Part shown: positions 13,158 through 22,509 of the stretch, in pieces
Layout of the letters: the number at the start of each line of letters is the position of its first letter
How positions within the stretch are numbered: position 1 is the stretch's first letter
Assembly (NCBI GenBank): GCA_020632665.1
Contig: JACKFC010000003.1
Location: 176,239 to 240,238, forward strand
Source of the DNA: Deltaproteobacteria bacterium
GTDB taxonomy: Bacteria > Myxococcota_A > UBA9042
Length of the DNA stretch: 64,000 nucleotides
Direction: 5' to 3'
Program-made: the position numbers and the translations under genes
Notes under the pieces: generated by a model
What the model saw: only the letters and a program-made list of their open reading frames with translations
What the model was told of the DNA's origin: nothing
Database searches by the model: none

Positions 13158-15557
13158 ATGGCCTTCCCTCACGGGGTTTCCCAGGCCCTGTGCCTTGGTC
13201 GACGACGCGTCCTGGGTCGCGTCGGCGGGTCCGTCGTGCTCGTCGCGATGGCTCTCGGCACGGCATCACCGGTCGTGGCAGCCGACACAGGTCGCACGTT
13301 GGCCAACGAGGTCAACAACGTCACGGCCGCGGTGCGCCACACCGGCAACGAAGTCCGAACGGCGATCGCACGCGAGCGGCGCTACCCCTTCGACAAGCGC
13401 TTCGTCGACGCGAGCCTTGCCTACCAGCGCCGCAACTATCCAGTCGCGTCGGTGCTGCTCTACGACCTCGTCTACCAGCCCGAATTCTCCAAGACGCGCG
13501 ACTACTACGACGCCCTCTTCATGCTCGGCTCGGCACTTTATTGGCAGCGCAACTACATGGCTGCCAAGTCCTACCTCGAGCTCGTCACCAAGCGCGCTGG
13601 TGGGAGCCATTTCGAGGACGCGGTCCAGCTCCTCGCCGACGTCGCCATTCGGCTGCGCCGCTACCAGGACGTCGCCCAATACGCGACCTTCTTGAACCAG
13701 ATCCCGCCGGGCAAGCGCCGCAGCGAGCTACTCTTCCAGTTCGGCCGGTCCTTCCTCGCCGCGGGCATGTTCGAGGACGCACGCAAATACCTCGGTCAGG
13801 TCTCGGTCGGCGAGAAGGTCTGGGCCCCCGCCCGCTTCTACCTCGGCGCGATCCTGGTCCGCCTCGGCAAGAAAGAAGAGGCGATGCGCGAGTTCCGCGA
13901 CGTCCTCTCGGCTGGTGCCAGCGCGGATCCGGCGCAGCGCCCCACGGCCCTGGTGCTCGACTACACCAACGTCGCGATGGCTCGCCTGCAGCTCGACGCG
14001 AAGAACTACGACGAAGCGATCCGAGGCTACCAATCCGTCGGCCGTGGCTCCGCGCTCTACGAGACGGCGATGTTCGAACTCGCCAGCGTTCAAGTCGCCG
14101 CCAACAAGCCGCGCAACGCGCTCGCCTCGCTCGACTTGCTCGTGGTCGGCACTGCCGACGATCGCATCGCGGTCGAGGCCGCCGTGCTCCGTGGTCGGAT
14201 CAATCTGCTGCTGAAGGAGTACGATGCGGCCGACGGCTCCTACAAGGACGTCGTCGAGCGCTTCGCCGCGATCAATGGCGAGTTGACGCGCTTTTCCCGC
14301 AGCACGGAACTCCTCGAGCAATTCTTCAACTGGCTCCTGCTGCGTGGCAGCAATGACCTCGGCGTCGTCCGGCCGGTTTCCGAGCGCGTCGCGCGGTATA
14401 TCGAGAACGATCCCGACATGGCGCGTGTCGTCTCCCTCTTCGACGAGATGGCCGCAGAGAAGCGTGACGTCGCCGAATCGGCGCGGCTCGCCAAGACCTT
14501 GACGGCAGCGCTCGGCTCGAGCGCCCGCATCGAGATGTTCCCCAAGATGCGCGAGGCGTGGATCCGTACGCTCGAGCACGAAAACCGCCTCGTCATACTC
14601 GGCCAACGCGCCATCGCCCTCGCAGGGAAGACCGCCGAGGGCACCTACCAAGGGCCCGAAGCCGAGCGGATCAAGGCCCTCGAGCGCCTCAACAAGAAGC
14701 TCTTCGAGGCTTTCAAGCGGATCCCGGCGACTGCCCGCGCCTACAACCAGCGCCAGTCACGGGTCGACAACGCCCTGAACGAGTCGGCCGCCCAGATCAG
14801 CCTGCTCCGTTCCAACCTGACGACGCTCCGCGACGAGCTGCAAGCCGTCGAGAAGCTGCTCAGCGAGCGGCTCTTCGGCGCCGACGCAACGCCGATGCCG
14901 AAGGAGAAGGAAGCGGAGATTCGCGCCGGCCTCGACGAGGTCAAGATGCAGCTCCGCCAGGTCGCCCGCGAGGTCGAGGACCTGCAGCAGGGCCTGGAGC
15001 TCGACGCTTCGCGGATGGGCAGCGGCGACGCTGTCGATCTGCAAGAGTCACGCATCCGTGGAGCCCTGCTCGCCAACCAGCGCGCCCTGCAGGCTGCCTA
15101 CCTTGGCGCGGCCCGTGCCGCTGGCAAGGTCACGGCTGACGGTGCGGAGTTGAACGCGATGCGGAGTCGCATTGATCAGACCCTGGTCGAGATCGCCGGC
15201 ATCTTCCGCCTCATCGACCAGCGCGTCAGCGAGAAGACCAAGGAGATCAGCAATGTCCTCGCCCGCGAGCGGATCAACATCGCCGGCTACCAGGTCTCGG
15301 TCGGACAGTACGAGTCCATGTCGCGCCGCCTCGCGCGCGACATCGGCTACACCACCATCCGCCGTGCGCAGGCCCGCTTGTCCGACATCGTGCTCGAGGC
15401 CGACCTCGGCTTGGTCGATGTCGCATGGCAGCGCAAGCAGGATAAGTTCAACGAGATCCGCAAGCTCCAGGACGAGCGCAGCCACCAGGTCGGCACCTTG
15501 CAGAAGACGCTGGAGTCGCTGACCGTGGACGATGACGAAGAGGAGGCCGCAGAATGA
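13158..15557 (+). CDS. Periplasmic TPR and coiled-coil protein
   Basis: ATG 13158 lies 10 bases after the previous stop, with GGGGGAGA upstream. A signal peptide ends ASPVVAA. Residues about 75-420 contain successive TPR-like helix pairs (FDKRFVDASLAYQRRNYPVA, YYDALFMLGSALYWQRNYMAA, RFYLGAILVRLGKKEEAMREF). The second half, about 540-780, is long coiled coil (LLRSNLTTLRDELQAVEKLL, DEVKMQLRQVAREVEDLQQG) and the tail is acidic (DDDEEEAAE). There is no catalytic motif. The 799-residue size, the export signal and the operon place it as an envelope scaffold. The stop overlaps the next ATG by 4 bases. Large TPR proteins like this are often labelled gliding-motility proteins in myxobacteria, but motility is not shown here. 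Confidence 0.75.
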   Translation: MAFPHGVSQALCLGRRRVLGRVGGSVVLVAMALGTASPVVAADTGRTLANEVNNVTAAVRHTGNEVRTAIARERRYPFDKRFVDASLAYQRRNYPVASVLLYDLVYQPEFSKTRDYYDALFMLGSALYWQRNYMAAKSYLELVTKRAGGSHFEDAVQLLADVAIRLRRYQDVAQYATFLNQIPPGKRRSELLFQFGRSFLAAGMFEDARKYLGQVSVGEKVWAPARFYLGAILVRLGKKEEAMREFRDVLSAGASADPAQRPTALVLDYTNVAMARLQLDAKNYDEAIRGYQSVGRGSALYETAMFELASVQVAANKPRNALASLDLLVVGTADDRIAVEAAVLRGRINLLLKEYDAADGSYKDVVERFAAINGELTRFSRSTELLEQFFNWLLLRGSNDLGVVRPVSERVARYIENDPDMARVVSLFDEMAAEKRDVAESARLAKTLTAALGSSARIEMFPKMREAWIRTLEHENRLVILGQRAIALAGKTAEGTYQGPEAERIKALERLNKKLFEAFKRIPATARAYNQRQSRVDNALNESAAQISLLRSNLTTLRDELQAVEKLLSERLFGADATPMPKEKEAEIRAGLDEVKMQLRQVAREVEDLQQGLELDASRMGSGDAVDLQESRIRGALLANQRALQAAYLGAARAAGKVTADGAELNAMRSRIDQTLVEIAGIFRLIDQRVSEKTKEISNVLARERINIAGYQVSVGQYESMSRRLARDIGYTTIRRAQARLSDIVLEADLGLVDVAWQRKQDKFNEIRKLQDERSHQVGTLQKTLESLTVDDDEEEAAE

Positions 15558-18500
15558 GCCTCACTCAACGGAACCTGCAGACGATGCGCACCTTCGCACG
15601 CCTCACCGCGGCTGCCCTCCTGCTCTTCGCCACCGCTGCGCAGGCGCAGGTCCCGAACGTCAAGCGCATGCCGCGCTACCGCGACAGCGGCGGCGAGGAG
15701 ATCGACGATCCGGCCCGCATCAAGGCCGAGGGTCGCGCGTTCGAAGCGGCATACAAGGCCTACAAGGACGCCGCGCGCGAGTACCGCGAAGAAGTCCGCG
15801 AGTACATCCAGGACGAGATCGTCAAGCGTCAGCGCGGCATCGCGAAGACCTACCAGAACCAGATCGACAAGATCGACGCCGAGCAGGTGGCCCTGCGCAA
15901 ATCGGCGATCGAGCGCCTCGAGGGCTTCATCTTCCGCCACCGCGAGCACGACCGGTACACCCCCGACGCGCTCTTCCGCTTGGCCGAGCTCTACTACGAG
16001 GACAGCCTCGACGAGTACAACAAGTCGATCGACAACTACGACAAGAACCTCGACCTCTACAACCGCGGCAAGCTGCTCGATCCGCCGACCGAAAAGGACA
16101 AGGATTTCGGGCGTAGCATCGCGATCTACAAGTACCTGCACTGGGTTCCGCCGGGAACGCGGATGGAGCCGCTCTCGGGGCGACTCGCCGGCGTGACGCT
16201 GCCGCGTCGCTGGCCGAACTACCGCAACGCCGACGCCGCGCTCTACCTGCAAGGCTTCTGCGAAGCCGAGATGGGCCAGACCGACCAGGCCATCGCCACG
16301 CTCTCGGGCCTCGAGAAGCACTACCCGAAGTCGACCTACATCGCCGAGGCGTGGCTGCGCGTCGGTGAGCTCTACTTCGACAGCAACGAATTCGAGCAAG
16401 CAGCAGACGCCTACAAGCGCGCCGCCGCGACCAAGGACCCGAAGATGTACGCCCTCGCGCTGTACAAGCTCGGGTGGTCGTACTTCCAGATGTACCGCTA
16501 CCCCGAGGCGGTGCGCTGGTTCCAGACGCTCATCGAATACTACGACGAGGAGCTGCCGGCGAAGCGCGCCGCTGCCAAGGCCGAGGGCAAAGAGATCCCC
16601 GAGGACGGCCAGGGCGGTAACCTCCGGAAGGAAGCGGTCGAGTACCTCGCCAAGTCGCTGGCCGAGCCCTCCTGGGACGACGACGGCTGCGACGACTTCG
16701 GCGGCGAAGAGGCGAAGGGCGAGTGCGTTCAGCTCCACCCGAAGCTGCGCGCGCTGCTCTACACCTCGTGCGTCCTCGAGCCCGACCTCACCGAGTTCCC
16801 GAACTGGATGAGCGTCTTCGGCGGCGAGCCGCTCGCCACGCTGCAGCGCAACTTCTCGGCCCGCGAGGAGGTTCGCAAGAGCCTGATGAACGGCAAGCCG
16901 TACGTCCGCGAAGTGCTCATGGAGTACGGCAACGCCCTGCTCGAGCAGGCCGAAGACGAGTACTACCGCCAGGGTGTGCGCATCATGTCGCACGTGGTCG
17001 ACACGTGGCCGATGGAGCGCGAGGCGCAGGCGATCCAGAAGAAGATCATCCGCGCGGTCGACCTGCTCGCCGCGGCGCATACCTCCTACACGATGGAGCT
17101 GAAGAAGAACCCGAACAACGTCGAGGCGATGCTCGGCCTGCAGATGGCCACCGAGGCCATGGATCGGCAGATCGCCGAGCGCCGCAAATATCTCGAGATG
17201 TTCTCGCCCGGCACCCCGTGGTTCGAGAAGTGGGGCCAAGACCGCGAGCTCGCGACCCAGGTCGCCGATATGCTGCAGCAGGTCCGGATGAACTTCGCCC
17301 AGCTGATCCACGCCCAGGCGCAGCAGCTGCGCGCCGCCGGCAAGGAGCAGGAGGCGCTCGCCAAATACGGCGAAGCCGCGAAGGAATACGAGACGCTCTA
17401 CAACGCCGACCCAGCCGCAGAGAATGCGTACTCCCTCGCCTGGACCATCGCGGACGTCTACTTCTTCGCCGGTCGTCTCTGCGACGCTCTGCGCAAGCCG
17501 GACGGCAGCCTGCTCCTGGGACCGGACGGCGAGCTGCTGCCGTACCCAGCCGAGAACGTGCAGACCATCAAGGACGCCTGCGCGAGCATGAAGAAGTCGG
17601 TCCAGTACTACGACACCGTCCGCGATTGGAAGGGTGCCAAGGGCAAGGACGACGAGGGCAACGCGCTCGACTACACCGAGGAAGCCGCGTTCTCGAGCAT
17701 CATGGCGACCGAGAAGCTGCTGGTGTCGCGCGCCGCCTACCCGGTCGACGATCCCGAGAAGCTGCCCTCGCGCATGGTCGCCGAGATCCGCCCCAGCCAA
17801 GAGGCGGACGACAAGGATATCGCTGCGAACAAGGACGCCACCGAGACCGTGCCGGTCAAGCCGCTCTCGGTCGACCGCGCGATCGCTGACTGGATCAAGT
17901 CTGTCGACGGCTACGTCAGCTCCGGTGCGACCAACAAGGAAGAGCCGGACCGGGCACAGAAGCTGGCCCTCAAGGCGGCCGAGCTCCTCTACAAGAACCG
18001 GCACTTCGACCCGTGGAAGGATCAGCCACACAAGGACCTGACGCCGGAGTTCTGGTCCTCGCGCTTCCGCTTCGACGCGATCTTGACCAAGTTCCCGAAG
18101 AGCCCGCAGGCCTTCGAGGCGGCGAAGAACCTGCTGACCAGCTACCAGATCGAGCGTGACGTCGACGGCATGAAGAAGGTCGCCGAGCGCATGGAGAAGG
18201 AAGGCCTGGTGCCGGAAGACCAGATCAAGCTGGTCAAGAACACCCTGCGCACCATCTTCCTGGGCGAGATCGCCCGCAAGGCCGAGGGCCTGATGGCCAA
18301 GGCCGACGAGGTCGCCGCCGCCGCGCGTGCCGAGACGGATCCGAACAAGGCCTTCCTCCTCCATGCCCAGGCTCGGAAGAGCTACGAGCAAGCCGCGGAC
18401 GAGTACAAGCGCCTCCGTCACGAGACGCCGAAGACCGACGTGAAGAAGCAGGCCCTGCTCAACGCTTTGGCCCTCTACTACAAGGCCGAGAAGTGGGACC

Positions 18501-19741
18501 AATGCTTCGAGGCGCTCAATATCGCCGAGAAGGTCCTGCGCGACGCGCTCGAGGGCAAGGGCGACGTCGAGACCAACGAAGACGGCGAGCCGATCAAGAA
18601 GACGGCGAAGCAGATCGAGAAGGAGCGCGAGCAGAACCAGAAGAGCCTGCTCGACGTCATCAACAAGCGCGCCCAGCTGCAGTACAACTTCTTCCAGATC
18701 CCCGAAGCCATCGCGAACTTCCGCGAGCTCTACCGCCTCGACCCCAACGGCAAGCTGGGCATCGACGCGCTGCTGAACTCGGCCAACCTCGCCTTCCGCA
18801 ACGGCGACTACGACCTCGCGATCGAGCTGAACGAGGAGATCGTTCGCAAGTTCAACGGCGACATCAAGCACAAGAGCGATGTCGATCGAGCGAACTGGCG
18901 CATCACCGAGTGCTACGAGAAGAAGGGCGACGTTCCGGGCCACATCAAGGCCCTGTTCACCTTCGTCGACCGCTACAAGAAGGATCGCGACGCCAGCGAC
19001 AAGATCTTCAAGGCCTGGACCATGGTCGCGAATACCTACCGCAGCCGTGGCGACAGCAAGAAGGAATTCGCGCTCTGGAATCAGATCGTGAAGGAGTTCG
19101 AGAAGGGCGGCTACGAGAAGAACGGCGGCGCCGAGGCGGCTGCGGCTGCCGAGGCCGAGTTCCGGCTGATGGAGCCCCGCTTCGACGCCTTCATGAAGAT
19201 GAAGCTCGAGGCCAACCCGCGGATGTCGCCGACCAAGCAGATGCAGGATCTGCAGAAGCAGCTCCGCAAGATGCTCGATATCGCCCTCGGCGCGGAAGAG
19301 AAGAAGAAGAACCCCGACACGGGCCAGGAGTACATGGTCCGCGACGGTGGTCTCTACAAGGATTACCTCGAGAAGGTCGCCTTCTACGGGTCGCAGAACT
19401 GGTCCTATGCCGCGATGCTCTACCGCGCCAAGGCGCTGCAGCACCTCGCGCGCACCATCTACCAGGCGCCGACGCCGGAAGACCTCTCCGACGACGAGCA
19501 GGAGCAGCTCGCCGAGATCCTCGAGCAGGTCGGTGCGCAGATCGAGAACAAGGCCATCGCGAGCCTCGAAGCCGCGCTCAAGGACGCCGAGAGCAAGGGC
19601 GTCGTCAACGAGTGGGTGGGCAAGCTTCGCGCCGCCATCAACAAATACAAGCCGGCAGAGTACCCGCTGCTCAAGGAGGCACAGCGCCTTCAGGCCGACC
19701 CGCAAGGCGTGGTACCCGCGCCGGATAGGGAGCTCCGATGA
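15554..19741 (+). CDS. Giant periplasmic TPR protein (AgmU/GltD-like in layout)
   Basis: The 1395-residue protein starts at ATG 15554, overlapping the previous stop. A signal peptide cleaves near TAAQAQ. TPR-like pairs run over most of the length: DALFRLAELYYEDSLDEYNK, AEAWLRVGELYFDSNEFEQA, ALALYKLGWSYFQMYRYPEA and, near the C-terminus, LLNSANLAFRNGDYDLAIEL and FKAWTMVANTYRSRGDSKKE. Charged Lys/Glu helices separate the blocks. The second residue block has a cysteine cluster (DDDGCDDFGGEEAKGECVQ). Size, export and repeat type resemble AgmU/GltD, the periplasmic TPR protein of the Myxococcus gliding machinery; this is similarity of architecture by eye, not a proven orthology. A long open frame on the opposite strand is an artefact of GC-rich codon use. 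Confidence 0.75.
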   Translation: MSLTQRNLQTMRTFARLTAAALLLFATAAQAQVPNVKRMPRYRDSGGEEIDDPARIKAEGRAFEAAYKAYKDAAREYREEVREYIQDEIVKRQRGIAKTYQNQIDKIDAEQVALRKSAIERLEGFIFRHREHDRYTPDALFRLAELYYEDSLDEYNKSIDNYDKNLDLYNRGKLLDPPTEKDKDFGRSIAIYKYLHWVPPGTRMEPLSGRLAGVTLPRRWPNYRNADAALYLQGFCEAEMGQTDQAIATLSGLEKHYPKSTYIAEAWLRVGELYFDSNEFEQAADAYKRAAATKDPKMYALALYKLGWSYFQMYRYPEAVRWFQTLIEYYDEELPAKRAAAKAEGKEIPEDGQGGNLRKEAVEYLAKSLAEPSWDDDGCDDFGGEEAKGECVQLHPKLRALLYTSCVLEPDLTEFPNWMSVFGGEPLATLQRNFSAREEVRKSLMNGKPYVREVLMEYGNALLEQAEDEYYRQGVRIMSHVVDTWPMEREAQAIQKKIIRAVDLLAAAHTSYTMELKKNPNNVEAMLGLQMATEAMDRQIAERRKYLEMFSPGTPWFEKWGQDRELATQVADMLQQVRMNFAQLIHAQAQQLRAAGKEQEALAKYGEAAKEYETLYNADPAAENAYSLAWTIADVYFFAGRLCDALRKPDGSLLLGPDGELLPYPAENVQTIKDACASMKKSVQYYDTVRDWKGAKGKDDEGNALDYTEEAAFSSIMATEKLLVSRAAYPVDDPEKLPSRMVAEIRPSQEADDKDIAANKDATETVPVKPLSVDRAIADWIKSVDGYVSSGATNKEEPDRAQKLALKAAELLYKNRHFDPWKDQPHKDLTPEFWSSRFRFDAILTKFPKSPQAFEAAKNLLTSYQIERDVDGMKKVAERMEKEGLVPEDQIKLVKNTLRTIFLGEIARKAEGLMAKADEVAAAARAETDPNKAFLLHAQARKSYEQAADEYKRLRHETPKTDVKKQALLNALALYYKAEKWDQCFEALNIAEKVLRDALEGKGDVETNEDGEPIKKTAKQIEKEREQNQKSLLDVINKRAQLQYNFFQIPEAIANFRELYRLDPNGKLGIDALLNSANLAFRNGDYDLAIELNEEIVRKFNGDIKHKSDVDRANWRITECYEKKGDVPGHIKALFTFVDRYKKDRDASDKIFKAWTMVANTYRSRGDSKKEFALWNQIVKEFEKGGYEKNGGAEAAAAAEAEFRLMEPRFDAFMKMKLEANPRMSPTKQMQDLQKQLRKMLDIALGAEEKKKNPDTGQEYMVRDGGLYKDYLEKVAFYGSQNWSYAAMLYRAKALQHLARTIYQAPTPEDLSDDEQEQLAEILEQVGAQIENKAIASLEAALKDAESKGVVNEWVGKLRAAINKYKPAEYPLLKEAQRLQADPQGVVPAPDRELR

Positions 19742-22005
19742 TGTCGCGAGTCCACGCGCAGCTGCGCTGGTGGCTCGCCGCCGGCGCCCTGACCTCGTTC
19801 ACGCTCCAGGGCTGTGGCGGTGCCGAGACTGCCCCGACCAGCAACCTCAGCGATCAGCCACCTGCTGCCGCTGCGGATGAACCCGCCCCACCGCCGCCGC
19901 CGGGTGGCGACGAGGCTGCTCCGCCGGCCCCGACCCCGGATGCTCCAGCCGCTGGGACGCAGCCGGGCGCCGCGACACCTGCACAACCTGACGCCGCTCC
20001 AGCACCCGGTACGCCCACGCCGACCACGGCCGCCGAGGGGGAGGCAGCGGGCGCCGACACTGCGCAGCCAGACGCCGCTTCACCCGCTGGTCCCGACTCG
20101 CCGACCTACCGTCGCTTCGATGCAAGCTCGGCATCGGCCTCGATCGAAGAGGGTCTGCAGTTGCTCGAGCAGCGCAACTACTTCGACGCTCGCCAGCGCT
20201 TCCAGTCGGCCACGACCAACGATCCCAACTCCGCGACTGCCTGGTACAACCTGGGCTATGTGCAGTGGCGAACCGGGGCCGGTGGTGAGGCCATCGACAG
20301 CCTGAAGAAGGCGATCGCGCTCAACCCGACGTACTCGCGCGCGGTGTACCTGCTCGCTGTCATCTACATCCGCGCAAAGCAGCCGGACAACGCGTTGGCC
20401 GTCGTCGACGAGGCGCTCGCAAAGCGGAAGCAAGACGTGATGCTCCGCGCAGCCAAGGCAGAGGCGCTGCTCGGACGGAAGCGGCCGCTCGAGGCACAGC
20501 AGGTCCTGATCGACGCGATCAAGCTGGACTACGACAACCCCGAGTTGTTGCGCATCCTCGGTGCGACCTACCTCGCCCTGGGCCGCGAGGGCCTCGCGCT
20601 GCTCTCGCTGAACAAGGCGTTCGACCTCTACACGAACAAGCCCGAGCAAGAGGGTACACAGGTCGCGACAGCGCCGACCGAGGGCCAGGCGACCCTGAGC
20701 AAGTACGATGTGCGACGTCAGCGCGGCAGCAACGGCATGCGTGGAACGGCGGCCGAGTCGCTGAGCAAAGAGCACGGCCTCGCCCATATCTACTACCTCT
20801 TCGGTCAGATCGCGCTCGCGAAGGAGCGCTACGAGGAGGCCCGCAACCACTTCACCAAGGCCGTCGAGTATCGCTCGGATTACGCCGAGGCGTGGAACAA
20901 CCTGGGCATCACCTGGATCGCCGCCAAGCGCGACCAGGACGCCATCGACTCGCTGACCCGTGCGCTCGAGCTCGACCCCGAGTTCTTCGAGGCCCGCGTC
21001 AACCTCGGCAACGCCTACCGCATCAGCAAGCTCTCCGACCGCGCGCTCAAGGCGAAGGCCGAGTACGAGCGCGCGATGAAGCAGAACCCGAACCATCCCG
21101 CGCCGCACTTCAACATGGGCATCCTCTACCTCGAGAACAAGGACTTGATGGAGGATCAGATCGCCCGCTACGACCGCGCGATGGAGTACTTCAACGCCTA
21201 CCGCAACCTCGTGGGTCCCGGCCAGTTGTCCAAGGACGATCCGGTCACGGACTACATCGAAGAAGCGAAGAATATGAAGAAGATCGCGATCGACACGCGA
21301 AAGGCCGAGGAAGAGCAGAAGAAGTACCAGGAAGAAGAGAAGAAGCGCCTCGAAGAAGAGGAGCGGAAGAAGGCCGAAGAGGCAGCGAAGCAACCTCCTG
21401 TCGATCCGAACGCGCCGCCGGCTGACCCGAACGCGCCGCCAGCTGACCCGAACGCGCCGCCGGCTGACCCGAACGCGCCGCCGGCTGACCCGAACGCGCC
21501 GCCAGCCGACCCGAATGCGCCGCCGGCCGACCCGAACGCGCCTCCGGCCGATCCGAACGCGGCTCCGCCGCCGCCGCCGCCGCCCGCCGATGGTGGTGCT
21601 GCGCCTGCTGATGGTGGAGGCGCGTCGCCGCCACCGCCGCCGCCTCCGCCGCCGCCGAGCGACACGGCTCCGCCGGCCCCGCCCGCTGATGGTGGCGCAC
21701 CGCCGCCTCCGCCGCCGCCGAGCGACACGGCTCCGCCGCCGCCGCCCCCGCCTGCCGACGGTGGTGGTGACGCTCCGCCGCCTCCGCCCAGCGACGGTGG
21801 CGACACGGCTCCGCCGCCGCCGCCGCCGCCGAGCGACGGTGGTGGTGATGCGCCGCCGCCGCCGCCGGCCGACGAGAAAAAGGACGACGCGCCTCCGCCC
21901 CCGCCGGCGGACGACACGCCGCCTCCGCCGCCTCCCGCCGACGACGCGCCTCCGCCCCCTCCGGCGGATGACGCGCCGCCGCCGCCCCCGCCGACCGCGG
22001 GCTGA
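19738..22005 (+). CDS. TPR lipoprotein with Pro-rich linkers and heptapeptide repeats
   Basis: ATG 19738 overlaps the previous stop. The signal ends in a lipobox (TLQGC, Cys26). Residues about 30-120 are a Pro/Ala-rich low-complexity linker. A TPR domain follows (about 130-470), with pairs such as ARQRFQSATTNDPNSATAWY, AEAWNNLGITWIAAKRDQDA and FFEARVNLGNAYRISKLSDR. Then comes a Lys/Glu coiled coil (EEEQKKYQEEEKKRLEEEER), seven DPNAPPA heptapeptides, and about 140 residues of polyproline mixed with ADGG and SDTA. The extended tail could reach across the periplasm or the cell wall. With the preceding two TPR proteins it likely builds an envelope-spanning assembly. No enzyme motif is visible. 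Confidence 0.75.
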   Translation: MMSRVHAQLRWWLAAGALTSFTLQGCGGAETAPTSNLSDQPPAAAADEPAPPPPPGGDEAAPPAPTPDAPAAGTQPGAATPAQPDAAPAPGTPTPTTAAEGEAAGADTAQPDAASPAGPDSPTYRRFDASSASASIEEGLQLLEQRNYFDARQRFQSATTNDPNSATAWYNLGYVQWRTGAGGEAIDSLKKAIALNPTYSRAVYLLAVIYIRAKQPDNALAVVDEALAKRKQDVMLRAAKAEALLGRKRPLEAQQVLIDAIKLDYDNPELLRILGATYLALGREGLALLSLNKAFDLYTNKPEQEGTQVATAPTEGQATLSKYDVRRQRGSNGMRGTAAESLSKEHGLAHIYYLFGQIALAKERYEEARNHFTKAVEYRSDYAEAWNNLGITWIAAKRDQDAIDSLTRALELDPEFFEARVNLGNAYRISKLSDRALKAKAEYERAMKQNPNHPAPHFNMGILYLENKDLMEDQIARYDRAMEYFNAYRNLVGPGQLSKDDPVTDYIEEAKNMKKIAIDTRKAEEEQKKYQEEEKKRLEEEERKKAEEAAKQPPVDPNAPPADPNAPPADPNAPPADPNAPPADPNAPPADPNAPPADPNAPPADPNAAPPPPPPPADGGAAPADGGGASPPPPPPPPPPSDTAPPAPPADGGAPPPPPPPSDTAPPPPPPPADGGGDAPPPPPSDGGDTAPPPPPPPSDGGGDAPPPPPADEKKDDAPPPPPADDTPPPPPPADDAPPPPPADDAPPPPPPTAG
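21403..21570 (+). repeat. 21 bp in-frame tandem repeat coding DPNAPPA
   Basis: Seven near-identical 21 bp units (21403-21549) encode DPNAPPA, followed by a divergent eighth unit (DPNAAPP). Differences between units are at third positions, for example gat/gac and ccg/cct, so the array is old enough to have drifted but is kept in frame. Copy number may vary between strains. It forms an extended Pro-rich rod between the coiled coil and the polyproline tail. Confidence 0.9.
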
Positions 22006-22037
22006 AGCTGCCTGCACGGGCCACGACAGGAGCCACC

Positions 22038-22346
22038 ATGCGAAGCACTGCCACCCTCCGAATCGGCGCGCTCTTGCTCGGCGCATCGCTGCTCTTCCCG
22101 GCCCTCGCCATGGGTCAGGAAGGTGGACGCAAATCCGTTCGTGGTAAGGGCAACATCAAGGTGAGCGACTACGACCGGAGCGGATCGAGCTCGGTCGACC
22201 TCGGCGTGGCCGAGATCGAAGGTCGCATCTTCAAGCCGTCGGTCTTCTTCGTGCTCGCGCGCCGCGACTTTCAGTACCAGGGCGTGCAGTTCCGCAAGAC
22301 CTTCAGCGACCGGATCATCACCGAGGCGATGAAGCGGCCCTTCTAG
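22038..22346 (+). CDS. Small exported protein, last gene of TPR operon
   Basis: ATG 22038 lies 32 bases after the TPR lipoprotein, with GGAG upstream. The 102-residue product has a signal peptide (cleavage near LAMGQ), a basic segment (GGRKSVRGKGNIKV) and a compact C-terminal domain EIEGRIFKPSVFFVLARRDF, ending in IITEAMKRPF. The size and the pairing of aromatic and basic residues suggest a small periplasmic binding domain, perhaps docking onto the TPR proteins. Its TAG stop (22344-22346) is the first three bases of the terminal inverted repeat of the element that follows. Without the element the frame would end at the same residue with TGA. Confidence 0.65.
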   Translation: MRSTATLRIGALLLGASLLFPALAMGQEGGRKSVRGKGNIKVSDYDRSGSSSVDLGVAEIEGRIFKPSVFFVLARRDFQYQGVQFRKTFSDRIITEAMKRPF

Positions 22347-22354
22347 AGACGCGA

Positions 22355-22382
22355 CCAGAAAATGCAGTTTCGCATTTTCTGG
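22355..22382. terminator. 11 bp stem-loop inside the MITE-like element
   Basis: CCAGAAAATGC (22355-22365) and GCATTTTCTGG (22372-22382) pair perfectly around a 6 nt loop. An outer AGAGAC/GTCTCT pairing (22345-22350 with 22387-22392) can extend it across a 4+4 nt internal loop. It immediately follows the small exported gene and could protect the 3' end or help terminate both convergent transcripts. Confidence 0.5.
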
Positions 22383-22477
22383 CCGAGTCTCTCTTCTGTT
22401 CTCTGGGGGGCTAGGCGGCCCCAGGTCGCGAGAAGCGTGGTTCTCGCGAACCTTCCCCCTCCACGAGCCGCGTCAAG

Positions 22478-22499
22478 AAGTCGCCTGTGGCGACTTTTT
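22478..22499 (+). terminator. Intrinsic terminator of the TPR operon
   Basis: AAGTCGCC (22478-22485) pairs with GGCGACTT (22489-22496) around a TGT loop and is followed by further T residues (22497-22499), giving a five-T run. The orientation fits termination of plus-strand transcripts from the TPR operon. It forms the right inner end of the MITE-like element, so the element itself seems to supply the terminator. Confidence 0.65.
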
Positions 22500-22509
22500 G
22501 ATCGCGTCT

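Noticed and set aside
15347..19705. Open frame of about 1450 codons on the minus strand opposite the giant TPR gene
   Set aside because: It is the complement of a gene with G/C-rich third positions; it has no export signal or ribosome-binding site and the Leu/Val/Arg-rich product shows no domain, while the plus frame has TPRs.
20080..22086. Minus-strand Arg-rich frame opposite the Pro-rich lipoprotein
   Set aside because: Complement of proline codons; poly-Arg product without any domain.
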